From Chamaecrista fasciculata (Eukaryota; Streptophyta; Magnoliopsida; Fabales; Fabaceae), in NCBI GenBank assembly GCA_003254925.1, contig QANZ01016113.1, positions 48,500-112,499 of the forward strand: 64,000 nucleotides of DNA, read 5' to 3'. The notes under the pieces were generated by a model. It was not told the origin of the DNA. It was given only the letters and a program-made list of their open reading frames with translations, and searched no databases. This document shows, piece by piece, positions 35,629 to 48,379 of the stretch. The number at the start of each line of letters is the position of its first letter. Position 1 is the stretch's first letter. The position numbers and the translations under genes were made by a program.

Positions 35629-37307
35629 TGTAATACCCCAAGATATTATAGAAAATATTGCACTTAGTATTATGATTGAATAAAAAATTATATAGTGAAT
35701 TTAGTAATCATTTTGAGCTTGTAATTAAATTTTGGGAATAAACAAAGTTTAAAATTTTATTTGACATTTTATTTATATATACCGTAAGAAAAAACTTATG
35801 AGAAAGAAATGGTAGTTGAGAGAGATTGAATTTTCAAAAATAAATTGTATATTTGAGATTTACTCTTCGCAACGAAAGCAACAATATAATAAATTTTGTC
35901 AAAAAATTCTATTTTTTTTTAAATTGAGTTTTCGGGACCATTTTGAAAAAATTCATATGATTATGGGAAATTTTATAAATTCTAATTCCTGAGACTCTGC
36001 ATCTAAATAGTAATTTCGCTCCTTAACTTCCAAAAAATTCCAAAATAGCCCCAAAACCCCTTATATCAGTCCATTTGAACCCCCTTCTCATTTTGGTCCA
36101 AACCCTCTAGTCACTCACTCACCTCTCCTCCACCCGACGTCCAGCCACCACAGAGCCCTTCCCCACAGCAGTTGCGACTTCCGACAACCCCCCAGAGCCG
36201 TCGCACGCCGGTGAACAGCCACCATCGCCGTCTTCCCTTCTATGTTCCTTGATTTGTAGTCTCTCATCCTTTTCTTCACTCTTTTGGTCCTTCTCTCTCT
36301 TGGTGGTCTAGACTTTTGCTGATATAACTCATATTTCTTGATGTTAGCTTGATCACTAAGCTTCACACTTCATTTTCCAACCTTGATATCCATCTTGGAA
36401 GCAACACAAGCTTGTGTAAACAACTCCAAACTCCATTTTCGGCCAAAATGAAGGTATACTCGAAAATCATCAAATTCTTCATTTTTCTTGATGCTCTTTG
36501 TTGGAATGGACCATTTGATGATACTATATCATGTTAGGAACCTTTAGAAGCTTTTAATACTCCATAATATTGAGATTTGGGGCTGACTTTACTCTAGGGT
36601 TCAAAAGTGACGAAAATTTAGAAAATTTGGGGTTTTTAACCAAATCTCTTTGTTTTCTTGAAATTGATGGTTCAAATGAGTTTGTTTGATGATGATAATG
36701 AATTCTATTTTTGAATTTAGAGGGTGTATTTTGAAATTTGATGTTTTCGAGTAAAACTTTAAAGTTGCAAACGGGTCACTATGGATGGTTTTGATAGTTT
36801 TCTTGAACTAAATGAGTTTCTTTGAAATTATGGAGGATCTTGAAACTAGAATCTAGCATTTAAAATGTAAGAGTTGAAGTTTTACATCATGGTTGGTGTT
36901 GGAAGTGTGGATTTTCAATCTTGATAGTTGGTTTTACTAATATACCTTTAAAAAAGTTGATTATTGATAAAGGATTTGTTAGAGCTCCCAAATATTAACC
37001 CAAGATCTCTTAGAGTTAGATGGATGCCTTATACTTGGTGTGATGCCAAAGTTGTTGATATTGAGAATGAGGTAGAAGCTTGAAAAGGCTCATGGTATGT
37101 GTTAGTATGTGTAAGATTTCACTTGGGGAGTTTGTGTTAGGAGTATTCTAATAGGATGAATGTGCTTTGTTAATAAATTTAGGTAGTATGTTGATTAGTG
37201 AATTTTAGGTCATTGTGCATTGATTGTGGAATATGGTAGTGTTAGGCTTACGGGCCATCGTCGTTGTGGTTTGTGCCAGTCACGGATTCCGTGAGGGGGT
37301 CGTGACA
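35629..37307 (+). mobile_element. Solo LTR with 5-bp TSD
   Basis: It starts TGTAATACCCCAAGATATTA, ends GAGGGGGTCGTGACA, and is flanked by TTAGG (35624-35628 and 37308-37312). TG...CA ends with a 5-bp TSD and no internal coding region indicate a solo LTR of about 1.68 kb, probably of a Ty3/Gypsy element (inferred from the TGTAAYACCCC start). It is inserted in another LTR-like sequence, whose two halves (ending 35628 and resuming 37313) read through. Confidence 0.85.
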
Positions 37308-38411
37308 TTAGGTCTTAATTATGAATATTGTAATTTGTTTGCATCTTTTGGAAATTCGAACTTAATTACAAATTTAGTGTGATAAAGTCTGTATATTTAT
37401 TTAATGACATTAATTTAGGATTTTGGGAAAAATGAGAAGATAGAAATAAAATCGTAGCAAATTAATTAAATTAAATATTTAGGGGAGGAAAATAAAACAT
37501 TGGGGATAAGAGATTAACTTAATTTAGTATGGTGAAGGATTGAATTAAAATTTATTAAGAGTCACCCATTAGAAATTTCAATTAAATAGCTTGAGGGACT
37601 AAAATGTAAAGAGAGTGAGAGAGTGAGGGGGAACTGTGGCGTTATAGAGTGGATTGGTGAAAGAGTCAGCAATTACACAAATTGCTAATAAGTCCCTAGG
37701 CAAACCTAATGTCATACATAATCATATGGGTTTGGGTTAGCCGCTTGTTTCTTCAGAAGAGAAAATTAGAAGAGAGAAAGAGAGGTAGCGAGGGAGAGAT
37801 GGTGGAGCAGCGAAGGGGAGAGAAGGAGTAGAACTCGAGCTGTGGTAGTTTGATTGCTAAGATCTTGGTGTCATTTCAAAGCTTAAGAAGAGTGTAAGCT
37901 GGTGATGGTATTTCATGTTAGATCTAGAAAGAAGGCTGCCACAGTGTCAGGAAAACAAATTTTGAAGCTAAAAGAGGTAGGGAAACTTTTCGTGACCCAT
38001 TAGAAACTCCATTTATGAATTTAATTGCAAGTAAAGTGAGTGTCGAGGAAGAAAGGTATCGATTTACTGTTGTGTATGGCTGCTGATTCATTTAACTGAT
38101 GTGAGAAACTCTCTTCTATGTCAAGTTTAATTGTAGAGGTGGAAAATGTGTAATAATTGGTTGAATGCGTTGCATTGACGCTAGATTATCAATTTCATGT
38201 GTATTCGTTTATAGATTGCTTGAAAATGTTACGAAAGTTACCTTTGATGCCTCTTAGTTGCTCCGAGAAGGCTGTGGTACTGGTTGATTTCTTTCTTTTA
38301 AAATTCATACAAACTTTATTAATTGACATGGTTACAAACCTGATTTAGAGAAATAACAACTCTATAAAAGTGTATATGAATCCTGGTCCGTAGAGGTGCA
38401 TGACCTGGAAC

Positions 38412-39466
38412 TAAAGTTGTTAAAATCGTTTAGGGGGTAAAATCGGGTCAAACTTGCTCAAAATCGCGAGTTTAGACCGAGTTCACGAGTTTAACTCGGT
38501 CTGCTTAGTTTTTGGCAAAAAAACTGGTCCAGGCAAAAAATTAACAAGTCCAGCCCAATAAATTCAATTGGACCCCTACCCATCAGCCCAAAACCAAGTC
38601 TGCTTAATTTCTATCCCTAATTCCTCCTATTCGACGCTACTGTGCTCGCTCATTCACGATGGCCTTCGTTCTTCTCCTACCTCGTGCGACGCTCATTCAC
38701 GGCCAACGACGATTGAGAAACTACAGCCTACGACGGCGACCGGTGACGTCCGTCGTTCATTCACGGCCTTTCTCCGACAGCATTCACGAAATCACGGCTC
38801 GTTGATCGGTTAGTTTAGTTTTGCAATTTTGGTTTTTGATAATAGTGGTCCATTGCTGCGATTTTGGTTAAGTTATCTGCTCTTTTCACTGAATGTGTGG
38901 TCCATTGCTGCGATTGTGTGTGGTTCTTCCTTGTCTAAGTTGTCTTGCATCTCCATTCATAGATAGTGTCTCCAATATTGTACTCTGTTCTCGCAAATAA
39001 GAGAGTCAAATACAGAAGCTTATATCTAATTGCACATAGTGTCTCCAATATTGTATTTTTAGTGGAAGCTTATATCTTATCAAACTTGTTGGGTGTGAAC
39101 ACCAGTGTGAAATTTGAAATGCCTTTGCTTGAATTGCTTGATATAGACAATGCTGATGATGATGATGGAGGAGATTATGAGAAGACTTTTTGGAGAATTT
39201 TGTTAGTTTTGAGTGTTTGATTTAATTTATAGTTTTGAAGAACTTATCTTAACTTGCTAATTTGTTATGGTGATATTAGTGTTAAATATTTAGACTTATA
39301 TCAATGGATGCCATATTGAGAATTTGAGATATTTATGAAAATTGTTACGCATCATGATATATTCTGAAAATTTTATTATCTATATATAGGTAAACTCTTA
39401 CGATTTTATGATACGATTTTACCCCCCTTTTCGATTTTACCTAAACTCCCGATTTTAACAACCTTG
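38412..39466. mobile_element. hAT-like element with 8-bp TSD
   Basis: Ends (TAAAGTTGTTAAAATCG and inverted CAAGGTTGTTAAAATCG) are flanked by CCTGGAAC (38404-38411 and 39467-39474). Sub-terminal AAAATCG/CGATTTTA phrases are frequent. About 1.05 kb, with no recognisable transposase; an 84-codon frame (38966-39220) with an acidic run (DNADDDDGGDYE) is unassigned and may be captured sequence. A related element is split around 59441-60512. Confidence 0.75.
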
Positions 39467-41281
39467 CCTGGAACAGGGGAGCATGATAGTCATATTAACT
39501 GCTGGTTTAATGTAGAAAAGTCTGTTTGTTAGTTACCTTAAAACTGCTAGGATTTAATGAACATAATTGTATAGAAGTTGTGAGAATGTAAATGCCACAA
39601 TGAATGTATTTCATGAATAATTGATACTTGCTGATTTGTGAGCTGTCATGGTATGATAAAACCCCATTAGTGATATCCAAACCACCATTTAAGAGGGGTC
39701 GAGTTATGACTATTTTAAGCATGAATATATGTTTGTTGTGTTGTGAGTACTGTAATGAGGGAAATAAAACTAAAAAGGAAATTGTTGTAGACATGGTATG
39801 CTTTGTGAATCACATGGTATAGGCTAAATAAGCATAATAATCAACAAGTAGTGGTCGAATTTGTATGTTGTATGTTTGAAAAGGGGAGGAGGAAATTAAT
39901 TTAGGTTGTATGTTTGAAGATACTTGTATTTGAAATTATGAAATGTATAAGTGTGAAGTAGACATGAAACATGTCAAGCGTTGGCATTGTTAAATGATGC
40001 ACATTAGAAATGCTGCTAATTTAGTGATTAGAAGAAAATATAAATTATATATTTATAAATGTAGTGTGGGTAGTTGCGGGCCCCAAGCTAGATCCCAATA
40101 TAAGAATTTTAGATATTGCATGAAGAAGGGACCACATAAGACTTGTAGACAGTATGTGTTTGGAAGTGTGCACTTGTGAAGAAGTAATTAATCTTATATA
40201 AAGAGGAAGAATGCCATGATTTGTGATTCTGTATGTGTATCTATACATGGCTCTAAATAATTGTGTGATAATTACTAATGTGATATACTAAAATTTCATA
40301 TGCTTTAAAATGACTGTAATAAAGGATTGAAATATAATGCTTTAAAATGACTGTATGATAATTACTAATGTGATGTACGTGAATTTTGTATGATTACTTT
40401 ATGGTATACTTGATTGAGGTAATTTACCTTGTAGACAAATGCATGATAATTGTGTATGTCTGTATTACAAGGGGATTAAGTATTTGCATGAGGGTATATA
40501 CTTAAATGTTTGGGTATGGTTGTTGAAGTTGATGTGCTATCTAAATGTGAGTTGGATTGATAAAATGAAATAAAAAAGCTTATGTAGCCAAGGGAAGCTA
40601 GTGTTTTAATTGCACAAGCATGATAAGCGATCAAATATGAGGGGTACAGCTTATCACTTACACATGGAATGGATATGAGTGTTATAAGGACAGATTGATT
40701 ATGAAATAAGACCCTTATACAAGAAATTTGTATGGTTGTACTAGACTCGTGTACACACTAGAGGATGCTCTAATATTAGTGACCTAATCACATGAGGGCC
40801 AGCATATTACACTAGAGTTTGATTGCAGAATTCTGTTTTGCACTTCAAGTCTGGATATAAATTTGGGATATTCTAACTTGTTTATTCGTGGTTAAATGCA
40901 TATGTTCTTACTTTGTTCTCTTTGAAGTCCCTTTGAGTTGAAAAGATGCAAATGATATGCATCATTCTGGTGCAAAATCAAAATCTTCTCAATTGTTATG
41001 GCCCATTCAAATATCACGAAAGCTTCGTGAATAGTATCATATGAAAGCTTTGAATAGTGAGAAGGCTTTACTAGTGAATAATATTAGATTAGGCTGAAAG
41101 CTTTGAATCTCTTAGGTTTCTTATTTGAACTACAAAGTATTGCTGAAAACTTAAAGTTTGCACCACCTCCTTTACTGCACCTTCTTTTTCTTTGATTTTT
41201 CGTGTGTACTAATATGTTCTTCTCCTCTTTGCAGTTGCCAGAAATCAACTTGCACTAACTTAATTTTAAAAAGGAATTGAA

Positions 41282-44200
41282 ATGATAGAATCCATGGCTC
41301 CCGAGGCAGCAGAAATTGAATTCTCAATTCCGAAGGGTGGGCCCATATATGTTCCAAATTTGGTTGGGCCTTGCACCAGGGTTGTTGAGTTTGAGAATTC
41401 TGTTGTCTGTGAACTTCAGGTATGAATCTTTCATTAATCTGTGGCTGTGATGCTTCTTTGCTGAAAGATAGGTTAGAAAGTTCTTCTTCCCCATTGTTCT
41501 CACCTTATTGTTTTACTCAAAATGAGTGGTATCTCATTTGTTTTTGCAGAATCTAGAGGCAGAATTGTGTCAAGATACTTCTGAACTATGTGATGATGAT
41601 ATCTCGTATGTATCCCTCTTATGCTTTTATATTTTTGAATACCTTTTCACACTTATCTTTTTGATCTCTGAAGTCTTTAATTTTTTCTGTCTTAGAATTG
41701 ATGAACTTAAAGTATATACAGAAGAGGAGTTAATGGATATGGCTTTGAAGAAAGCCTTCAAGGTATGGTGGATAATTCTACTAATAGTCCCATATATTTT
41801 TCACCCTAGTATATATGCTATTATAATGATGTTATAATGATTGTGCTATTCCAGAGTAGCGAGAACAGTGAAAATTGTCCTCCACTTGTGGACCAATCCA
41901 ATGCTGGGTAAGTCACAAATTCTAGATATGTTTATTGTTTTGAACTTTATAAGATGAAAGTTTCGTAGCTGCAATAGTGTGAGCAGAATTTATTCAATGC
42001 ATGGTTGTGAGTGTCTCAATTGTGTTTTACTCCAACAATTGTTTGTGACAACTAGAAAGTAGGGGGAAAAGAAATCACACCATTGTGTAGCTGTGATATT
42101 ATATATATTAGTGAAATTTGTAAACAAGTTAAGCAAAGAATTTCTTCTTGGAACAGGTGGCAGAGGTCATCTATTTTGAACACTATCCCTGTCAACCATT
42201 TCTCCTGATGGATGTATGGAAAACTATAGAAAAAGCATCATTATGGCTCTTAATATGTGTTGTGGGGAAGTATGACAGTTATAGTACATGCTCCCTGTTC
42301 TTATTTGTTGCATCAGAATGTAGTTTGTCATATTAGAATTTTATTTTATTCCATTAGACACAGAGTGTGAGCCTCCAACGTGATTGTGATTGATTTGCTA
42401 AGTGATTATGAGTGATTTGATATGGTCTTGCGCACTCGGTTATGATGAGCTGATGAATTTATTTGTTTCAAATTATTATACTCCAGGATAGAAGATGGCC
42501 AAATAGTACTAAACCATGATCATGCTTCTCCAAATTCCCATGAGACAGTATCTGATGCTCTTGCTAAGCCATCAAATAGATCTTCTGGAAATAGTTCGAG
42601 TAAAACTGTGACTGGAAAGAAATCAAGGAGAACGAGAAGGGGCACAAATAGTTCAAGCATTCAAGGAGAAGAAGGAGAAGATGGCCAAATAGTACTAAAC
42701 CATGATCATGCTTCTTCAAATTCCCATGAGACAGTATCTGATGCTCTTGCTAAGCCATCAAATAGATCTTCTGGAAATAGTTCGAGTAAAACTGTGACTA
42801 GAAAGAACTCAAGGGGAAGGAAAAGGGGCACAAATAGTTTAAGCATTCAAGGAGAAGGAGAAGGAGAAGGAGAAGATGGCCAAATAGTACTAAACCATGA
42901 TCATGCTTCTTCAAATTCCCATGAGACAGTATCTGATGCTCTTGCTAAGCCATCAAATAGATCTTCTGGAAATAGTTCGAGTAAAACCGTGACTCGAAAG
43001 AACTCAAGGAGCAGGAAAAGGAATATTTTAAGCATTCATGTATGTTACTTTCTAAAAACATGCATCTCTTCTCTTCATTGTTTGCAGCATATGTCAAAGA
43101 TCCAAAGGTTAATTGTTTGCGCATCTATTACAATATATAGAGGGTGATCTTTGTAGAGTATGAAGTTTATTAGTCTGTGTTGAACTAACCAATAACGTAA
43201 TTTACCATGAATTCAATTTTTCTACACTCATTCCAATGAGCATGTCTAATGTTCGTGGCCACCAATAAAAGAATCTAATTCAAGCTTGATTTCCTTACAC
43301 AATTTGATATAATTTCAGTAAAACAGCTTAGAAGATAGAGTAAACTGTTAGCAACCTGTTTTACATATGAACTTCCAAAGGATAAGTGTGCCTAGATATG
43401 TTTGCAAGGGTTATTTAGCTGTAGAAAGTTCTTTCTCCTTCTTCAAAAAAAAAAGTTATTTCCTTCAGAAAATTTTCCTGAAGCATAAATACATATATCA
43501 TCAATTATTTTTTCTTTGTAATAAGTAGCTATTTACTTTTCTGTATCTGTTTGTTATTTCTCATGTCTTATACTTGATCAACTTCCAGCGTGGTATTGAA
43601 GAAAAGGTGGAGGAATTTGTGAAAATTAAACAAAAGCAGGAAGAAGACAAGGCGGCCGTCATACTTCGTTCATTCAAGTTTGTGCCAGACTTTGCTCATT
43701 CAAGCTTGTATTGTGAAAATTTATTTGATTATTCCATTTTTCATATAAGTTCTGAATTTCTGTTGTCTTTTGTCTAGTCCTGCTTGCAACATCACTGAAT
43801 CTGCACTGATATCAACTAGAACTGAAAGGATGAAATGCCTTAGGTCTACGAGTTCTTCAAAAAAGGTTTCTTTGAGATTCTTCACTCATTATCTATTGCA
43901 TTAGAGATTGTGTAGGGTTTATAGTGAACATATCTACGCTTTACAGATATCCCAGCTTTTAAGTTTGACGGACAAGCTATATAACTGAATACTGATTTTA
44001 TGTTGGTTTCATCATTTATTAATCAATTTTTAACTGATTGCACTTTCTAGAATTCTCTAAATGTAGTTCCAATTTATCTATTAATGTAAATGTTTGGACT
44101 GTAATGACATTCCCAGTGCTGCTCCCCCTGGAAAAAGAAAATCATGCACCTATTATAGAAAAGTTAGTTGAAATACTCCTAAGGTAGTTTGGTCATGTAC

Positions 44201-45890
44201 AAAGAAGGCCGTTAGAAGCTCTTGCACGTAAAGTTGACCAGATGGAAGATAATCCAATAATTAGAGGTAAGGAAAAACTAAAGAAAATAATAGGAGAACT
44301 ATTAGGAAGGATTTAAGTATTAATAACCTAACTATAGAGACATGTAAAGGTCGAACATGTTGGCGTCGATTGATTCATATAGCCGACCCGACCTAGTAGA
44401 AAAAGGCTTTTGTTGTTGCTGTTGACTTTCCTATTCGTTCTTACCGTTTAATGTTTGGCAGGTCAACTCATTGAGCTGTCAAGAACACATCCCTGTGCAG
44501 TATCCTGAAGTTGTACTAACTGTGGAGGTTTACCACAATGTTCGCAAGGGTGTTAAGGTATTTTAATGCATTGCTGATTATAATGATGATACACTTATTT
44601 ATGTAATACCTAAGAAACATCTTATATTACTATCACACAAAGGCTTATTTTAGCTTTCTTAATATTTTTTAGACCCAAGAGTTGTTAGTTCTTGGAGGAC
44701 AGACCTTGACTGCTTTAAGGGATAAAATCTCTTGCTCGATGGACCAGATGATGCAAAAAGCCGAAAAGCACGACCCTTCTGGTTATTTTCTCATTGAAGT
44801 AAGCACCTATATTGCTTTTATGATGAGTTTGTTATTTTTAGTTGATTCTGATTGAAAGCCACTTCTGTTTAGAGTGTATTCTACAATGATTTGAGGGATC
44901 CATCAGCTGTTGATTATAGCATACCTATATTAGACTGGCTTAGAAACTCCAAGGAGGAGGCCGAAAAGAAATGGGAACGTATCATAACTGGGGAATTACG
45001 ACAGAAACAAAAAGAAATTATGGGTGAAGCATCTGCCGCACCCTTGCCTCGATTAATGTCTCTTGACATGCGCATGATACGTTTTTGTGACCTGAGATTC
45101 CGTCTTGGTGCTGGATACCTATATTGTCACCAGGTACTTCTCCGCTTTCTCAATTCTGTGTAGGGCATAATCTGCAAACTGCATGATGTTATGTGGAGAA
45201 GGATTAGCGATGTAGTAACAAAAGAAACATACTATATTGCAAGCTGAGAGGGTTGCATATTTTATATTTTATAGGGCGATTAATGTAAGATGATTATAGT
45301 TAATCAGTTAAAAATGAGAGATGGATACTAACTGGTGGTTGGCTGAAGTGGTACTTCATTTCCTATAAATAAGGTCTCGAATTCGGATCTTATTGGAGAT
45401 ACTTGTGCTGAGAGAACTTTATCCTGGATATGTTATCACCTGATTTGAACAAGTATTAGTCCTCTTAGACCCTAAATTTTAGGGATAAGATTTTGAAGCC
45501 AACCCCTTGATGTCCCAATCTGGATTGAATATTATTATTGACTTAGTTCTGCCTTAATTATCTGGAGATTCAGGAATAATTTGTTTCTTCTTATTATACC
45601 TGCAGGGGGAGTGTACTCATAGCATTGTAATAAGAGACATGAGGTTGATTCATTCCAATGATGTATATAATCGAGCTGCTTATCCTATAACCACTTTTCA
45701 ACTGAAGTTGCGTTATCAGAAATGTAGTGTCTGCAAAATTTTCAGGGCTACAAAGGTCACTGTGGATGATAAGTGGGCAGCAGAAAATCCGTGTTATTTT
45801 TGTAATGAATGCTTCAACCTCCTTCACGTAGCAGAGGATGGCTCTCTTTTGTATATGGACTTCCAAGAGTTTGAATATAACCATGATTAA
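41282..45890 (+). CDS. SRD2: snRNA-activating protein complex subunit 3 (SNAP50/SRD2-like), 603 aa
   Basis: Exons: 41282-41419, 41550-41605, 41696-41762, 41855-41907, 42487-43039, 43589-43677, 43778-43865, 44462-44557, 44673-44798, 44873-45133, 45606-45890 (1812 nt). An in-frame TAA at 41267-41269 fixes the start; a 5' UTR acceptor lies at 41234. The conserved SNAP50 core spans about 349-603 ([56 protein letters not shown]) and ends in a zinc-binding cluster (C512, H514, C549, C552, C572, C575, C578). SNAPc binds the upstream element of snRNA promoters and recruits Pol II/III in the nucleus. Residues 106-289 hold a tandem triplication, making the protein longer than human SNAPC3 (411 aa). Intron 7 contains an RTE LINE fragment. 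Confidence 0.93.
42491..43020 (+). repeat. In-frame tandem triplication in exon 5 of the SNAPc gene
   Basis: Three copies begin at GAAGATGGCCAAATAGTACT (42491, 42677, 42872), with spacings of 186 and 195 bp, both multiples of three. Each unit encodes [13 protein letters not shown](S/P)NSHETV, then [14 protein letters not shown], then SSSKTVT and a basic patch ([11 protein letters not shown]). The copies are almost identical at DNA level, so the expansion is recent. A GGAGAA run (about 42850-42870) causes the length difference. Confidence 0.95.
44156..44425 (+). pseudogene. RTE LINE 3' fragment in intron 7 of the SNAPc gene
   Basis: The frame reads [20 protein letters not shown], the C-terminal end of plant RTE ORFs, then the 3' UTR with CATATAGCCGACCCGACCTA and (TTG)n-like GTTGTTGCTGTTG. 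It is in sense with the gene. Reading frame ends early; 5'-truncated copy. Confidence 0.85.
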
Positions 45891-46374
45891 CTCCTGCATG
45901 GATAGTCTGTAAATTAGCTGGAATGTCATTGTTATTTCGGAAGGTAAAATATTGAGAGGCTCATGGTGAGAGATAATATAGAAGATTTGAACTTTTTTCT
46001 TTTTTGGCCAAATAGAAGATGTGTTTCTTGAGAAGTAAAATATCATGTGTAAGAGAAAGAAGGAAGTAGAGAACTTTGAAGTTATTTCAAAAATGGATTT
46101 TTTTAATAGTTTTTTTAACACCTAATAACTCCGGGTTAGTGTTAACAAAAAGAAAAAAGACAAACTGACAAACTATAAAATTGCTACAGATTCTAAAATA
46201 TACATAAGATAGAAATAAGGATGGATTTGAATCCCCTAAAATAAGATTTCATTTACAGTTTGTGAAGTGTTGAGACAGAAAGAGTCAAAGAGGTAAAGGG
46301 ATAAAGTGTAAACATATATATATATATATATATAGAGAAAACTTGTTATTTTTGAATTTATACGAAGTCAACTA
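45891..46374. other. 3' flank of the SNAPc gene
   Basis: It should contain the 3' UTR and poly(A) site; a (TA)n run lies at about 46313-46333. No other gene is seen on either strand; the 175-aa minus frame over exon 11 is a shadow. Confidence 0.4.
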
Positions 46375-46645
46375 ATTAGTCATTGAATAATTATACTATG
46401 TAATCTTCAAATTATTGTAATGGTTAATGATTTGGTTTTTGGATCAAATTCAAAGATCAAAAAGTATAAATTTAGTACCAATTCAAGAAATAAAAGATAT
46501 AAAATTAGTTTAAATTTAGGGACTAAAAAGTATATAATTATTTTAAATTCATGGACCAAATTGTCACTAGGGACCAAATAGTGAATAGTTGAAATATTTC
46601 AAAGATTAAATTGTGTATTTTAATTATTTTGGGACCATGTATGAT
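46375..46645. mobile_element. MITE of the CAAATTCAGGGAC type
   Basis: Phrases AAATTCATGGACCAAATTGT, TTTAGGGACTAAAAAGTA and CACTAGGGACCAAATAG parallel those of 8450-8790. Ends not fixed. A fragment of the GGTCCTAAATG family follows at about 46850-46912. Confidence 0.55.
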
Positions 46646-46950
46646 ATCTTGGCAAGAAAAAATCTATATAGATAAAATTGATCTGTATGTATGTATACAA
46701 TTAAAAATGATTTGTTTATGTTTATTAGACGACTTTGAATGTACCTATGTGTGAATCGTAATGATGCTATGTCATTAAGGGTGTTTATGTTTAGTTTTCG
46801 ACTTTGAATAATTTTATTAACTGAATTACTTGTATTTTAAGTGAATAATGGACCAAAATGAACATTAAGACATACATTTAGGACCAAAATGATTCTTTGA
46901 CCTTTATATTTTTATTAAATATAATATTTTAAAAATAGAGCTAAAAAATT

Positions 46951-47257
46951 GAGTAAACTACCAAATTGGTCCCTGGATTATTGGCTCGCTGACAGATTGG
47001 TCCCCGAATTTAGGAAATTGACAAATAGGTCCCCAAATTTTTCTAACGAGTCAAATAGGTCCCTGAATTTTTCTAACGTTAGTCAAATAGGTCCCCGAAT
47101 AACATGCACAGAAGGACCTATTTGACAAATGTTAGAAAAATTTGGGGACCTATTTGACTCGTTAGAAAAATTTGAGGACCTATTTGTCAATTTCCTAAAT
47201 TCGGGGATCAATCTGTCAGCGAGTCAATAATCCAGGGACCAATTTAGAAGTTTACTC
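46951..47257. mobile_element. Near-perfect hairpin MITE with 10-bp TSD
   Basis: The two arms (from GAGTAAACTACCAAATTGGT and, inverted, GAGTAAACTTCTAAATTGGT) are almost complementary over the whole 307 bp, with a loop near GAATAACATGCACAGAA. CTAAAAAATT stands on both sides (46941-46950 and 47258-47267). The terminus GAGTAAACT is shared with the 5.66-kb element at 55088. Confidence 0.9.
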
Positions 47258-47484
47258 CTAAAAAATTTATGTAAAAATAATTTAAGGATTGATTAGTATA
47301 TTTTGATCCTCCAATTTGTACTTTTTGGTCATTGAAGTTGATTTAGAGATCAAATTATTGATAATTACAATAATTAAGGGACTAAATAGTATATTTTAAT
47401 TATTTAGAGACCAATTTGATGACTCGGTGCAAATTCAATATCAAATCAATAGTATATTTTACTCTTTCTCCACAAAAAAAAATA

Positions 47485-48023
47485 GGTTAAAGGTTCATTT
47501 TGGTCCTAAATGTATGTCCTAATGTTCATTTTGGTTCATTATGTTTCAAAATGTTCAAATTGGTCCTAAATGTTAGCAAAATGTTTCATTTTGGTCCTAA
47601 ATGTTAGTAAAATGTTTCATTTTGGTCCCAAATTATTGAATTTGGTCACATTTTTTTCTCTTCTCTCATTTCTAGTTCATAGGTCTTATAAGAGGAGCTC
47701 GTAATTCTGAATTCGTCACATTCGAATTTGAAATGAGAGAGATATGATCAACTTTGCTTGTTTGACTATGAAACGAGTAGTCTACTTTTAGAATTGATTT
47801 GACCTCGTTTGCTGACGATCCCAACTGGATAAAAAAAGTACTCTTTGAGAACAATATGTAGCTCTAAACTCATCACGTCTGAACTTGAAACGAGTCATAT
47901 TCAATAGTTTGGACCAAAATGAAACATTTTGTCAACATTTAGGACCAATTTGAACATTTTGAAACATAATAGACCAAAATGAACATTAGGGCATACATTT
48001 AGGACCAAAATGAACCTTTAACC
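47485..48023. mobile_element. Complete fold-back element, GGTCCTAAATG family
   Basis: Termini GGTTAAAGGTTCATTTTGGT are a perfect inverted repeat, followed in each arm by CCTAAATGTATGYCCTAATG. Flanks are A tracts, so the TSD is uninformative. The centre (GAAATGAGAGAGATATGATC, GATTTGACCTCGTTTGC) is also found at 10560-10905. It ends about 360 bp before the start codon of the next gene and so lies in its promoter. Confidence 0.85.
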
Positions 48024-48379
48024 AAAAAAAAGGTTATGTTTAGTCTTTTGGTCCATTGTCATTGAAAGTAAAGGTTTGGGCAAATTGGTCAAAATACTAG
48101 CCTCATCCTCCCGCCTTCTTTACGCCCACACCCTCCACTACACAGTCGACGACTAGACACATTCTTGGACTCATCTCTACCATTAGTTTTCAGAATTACA
48201 TCAAATTTCAAATTCGCACTTGAAATTTCTCAGAAATCCATTTTTCATTAACCAAAAACCCCATTGAATTTGTTCCTTTGCTTCTCTCCACGAAAACTTC
48301 CAATTTTGTGGCTCAGAATTCACAAACTCGTTCCATGTCGATTACTTGAAGTTCCCAACGAGTTTCCTCAATCATCCAA

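Larger units (their letters stand above)
35463..41000 (+). mobile_element. Older LTR-like sequence hosting the solo LTR and a hAT element
   Basis: The outer sequence starts TATAACATCCCCGAATTTAT and, after removal of 35629-37307 and 38412-39466, continues to about 41 kb with LTR-style text (GAGGGACTAAAATG, then GAGGATGCTCTAATATTAGT near 40764). The right end and TSD were not found. It may reach close to the SNAPc gene's 5' UTR exon and supply part of its promoter. Confidence 0.35.

Noticed and set aside
45594..46121. 175-aa minus-strand open frame
   Set aside because: It is the antisense shadow of the last SNAPc exon plus 3' flank; the plus strand has the conserved zinc-binding protein.
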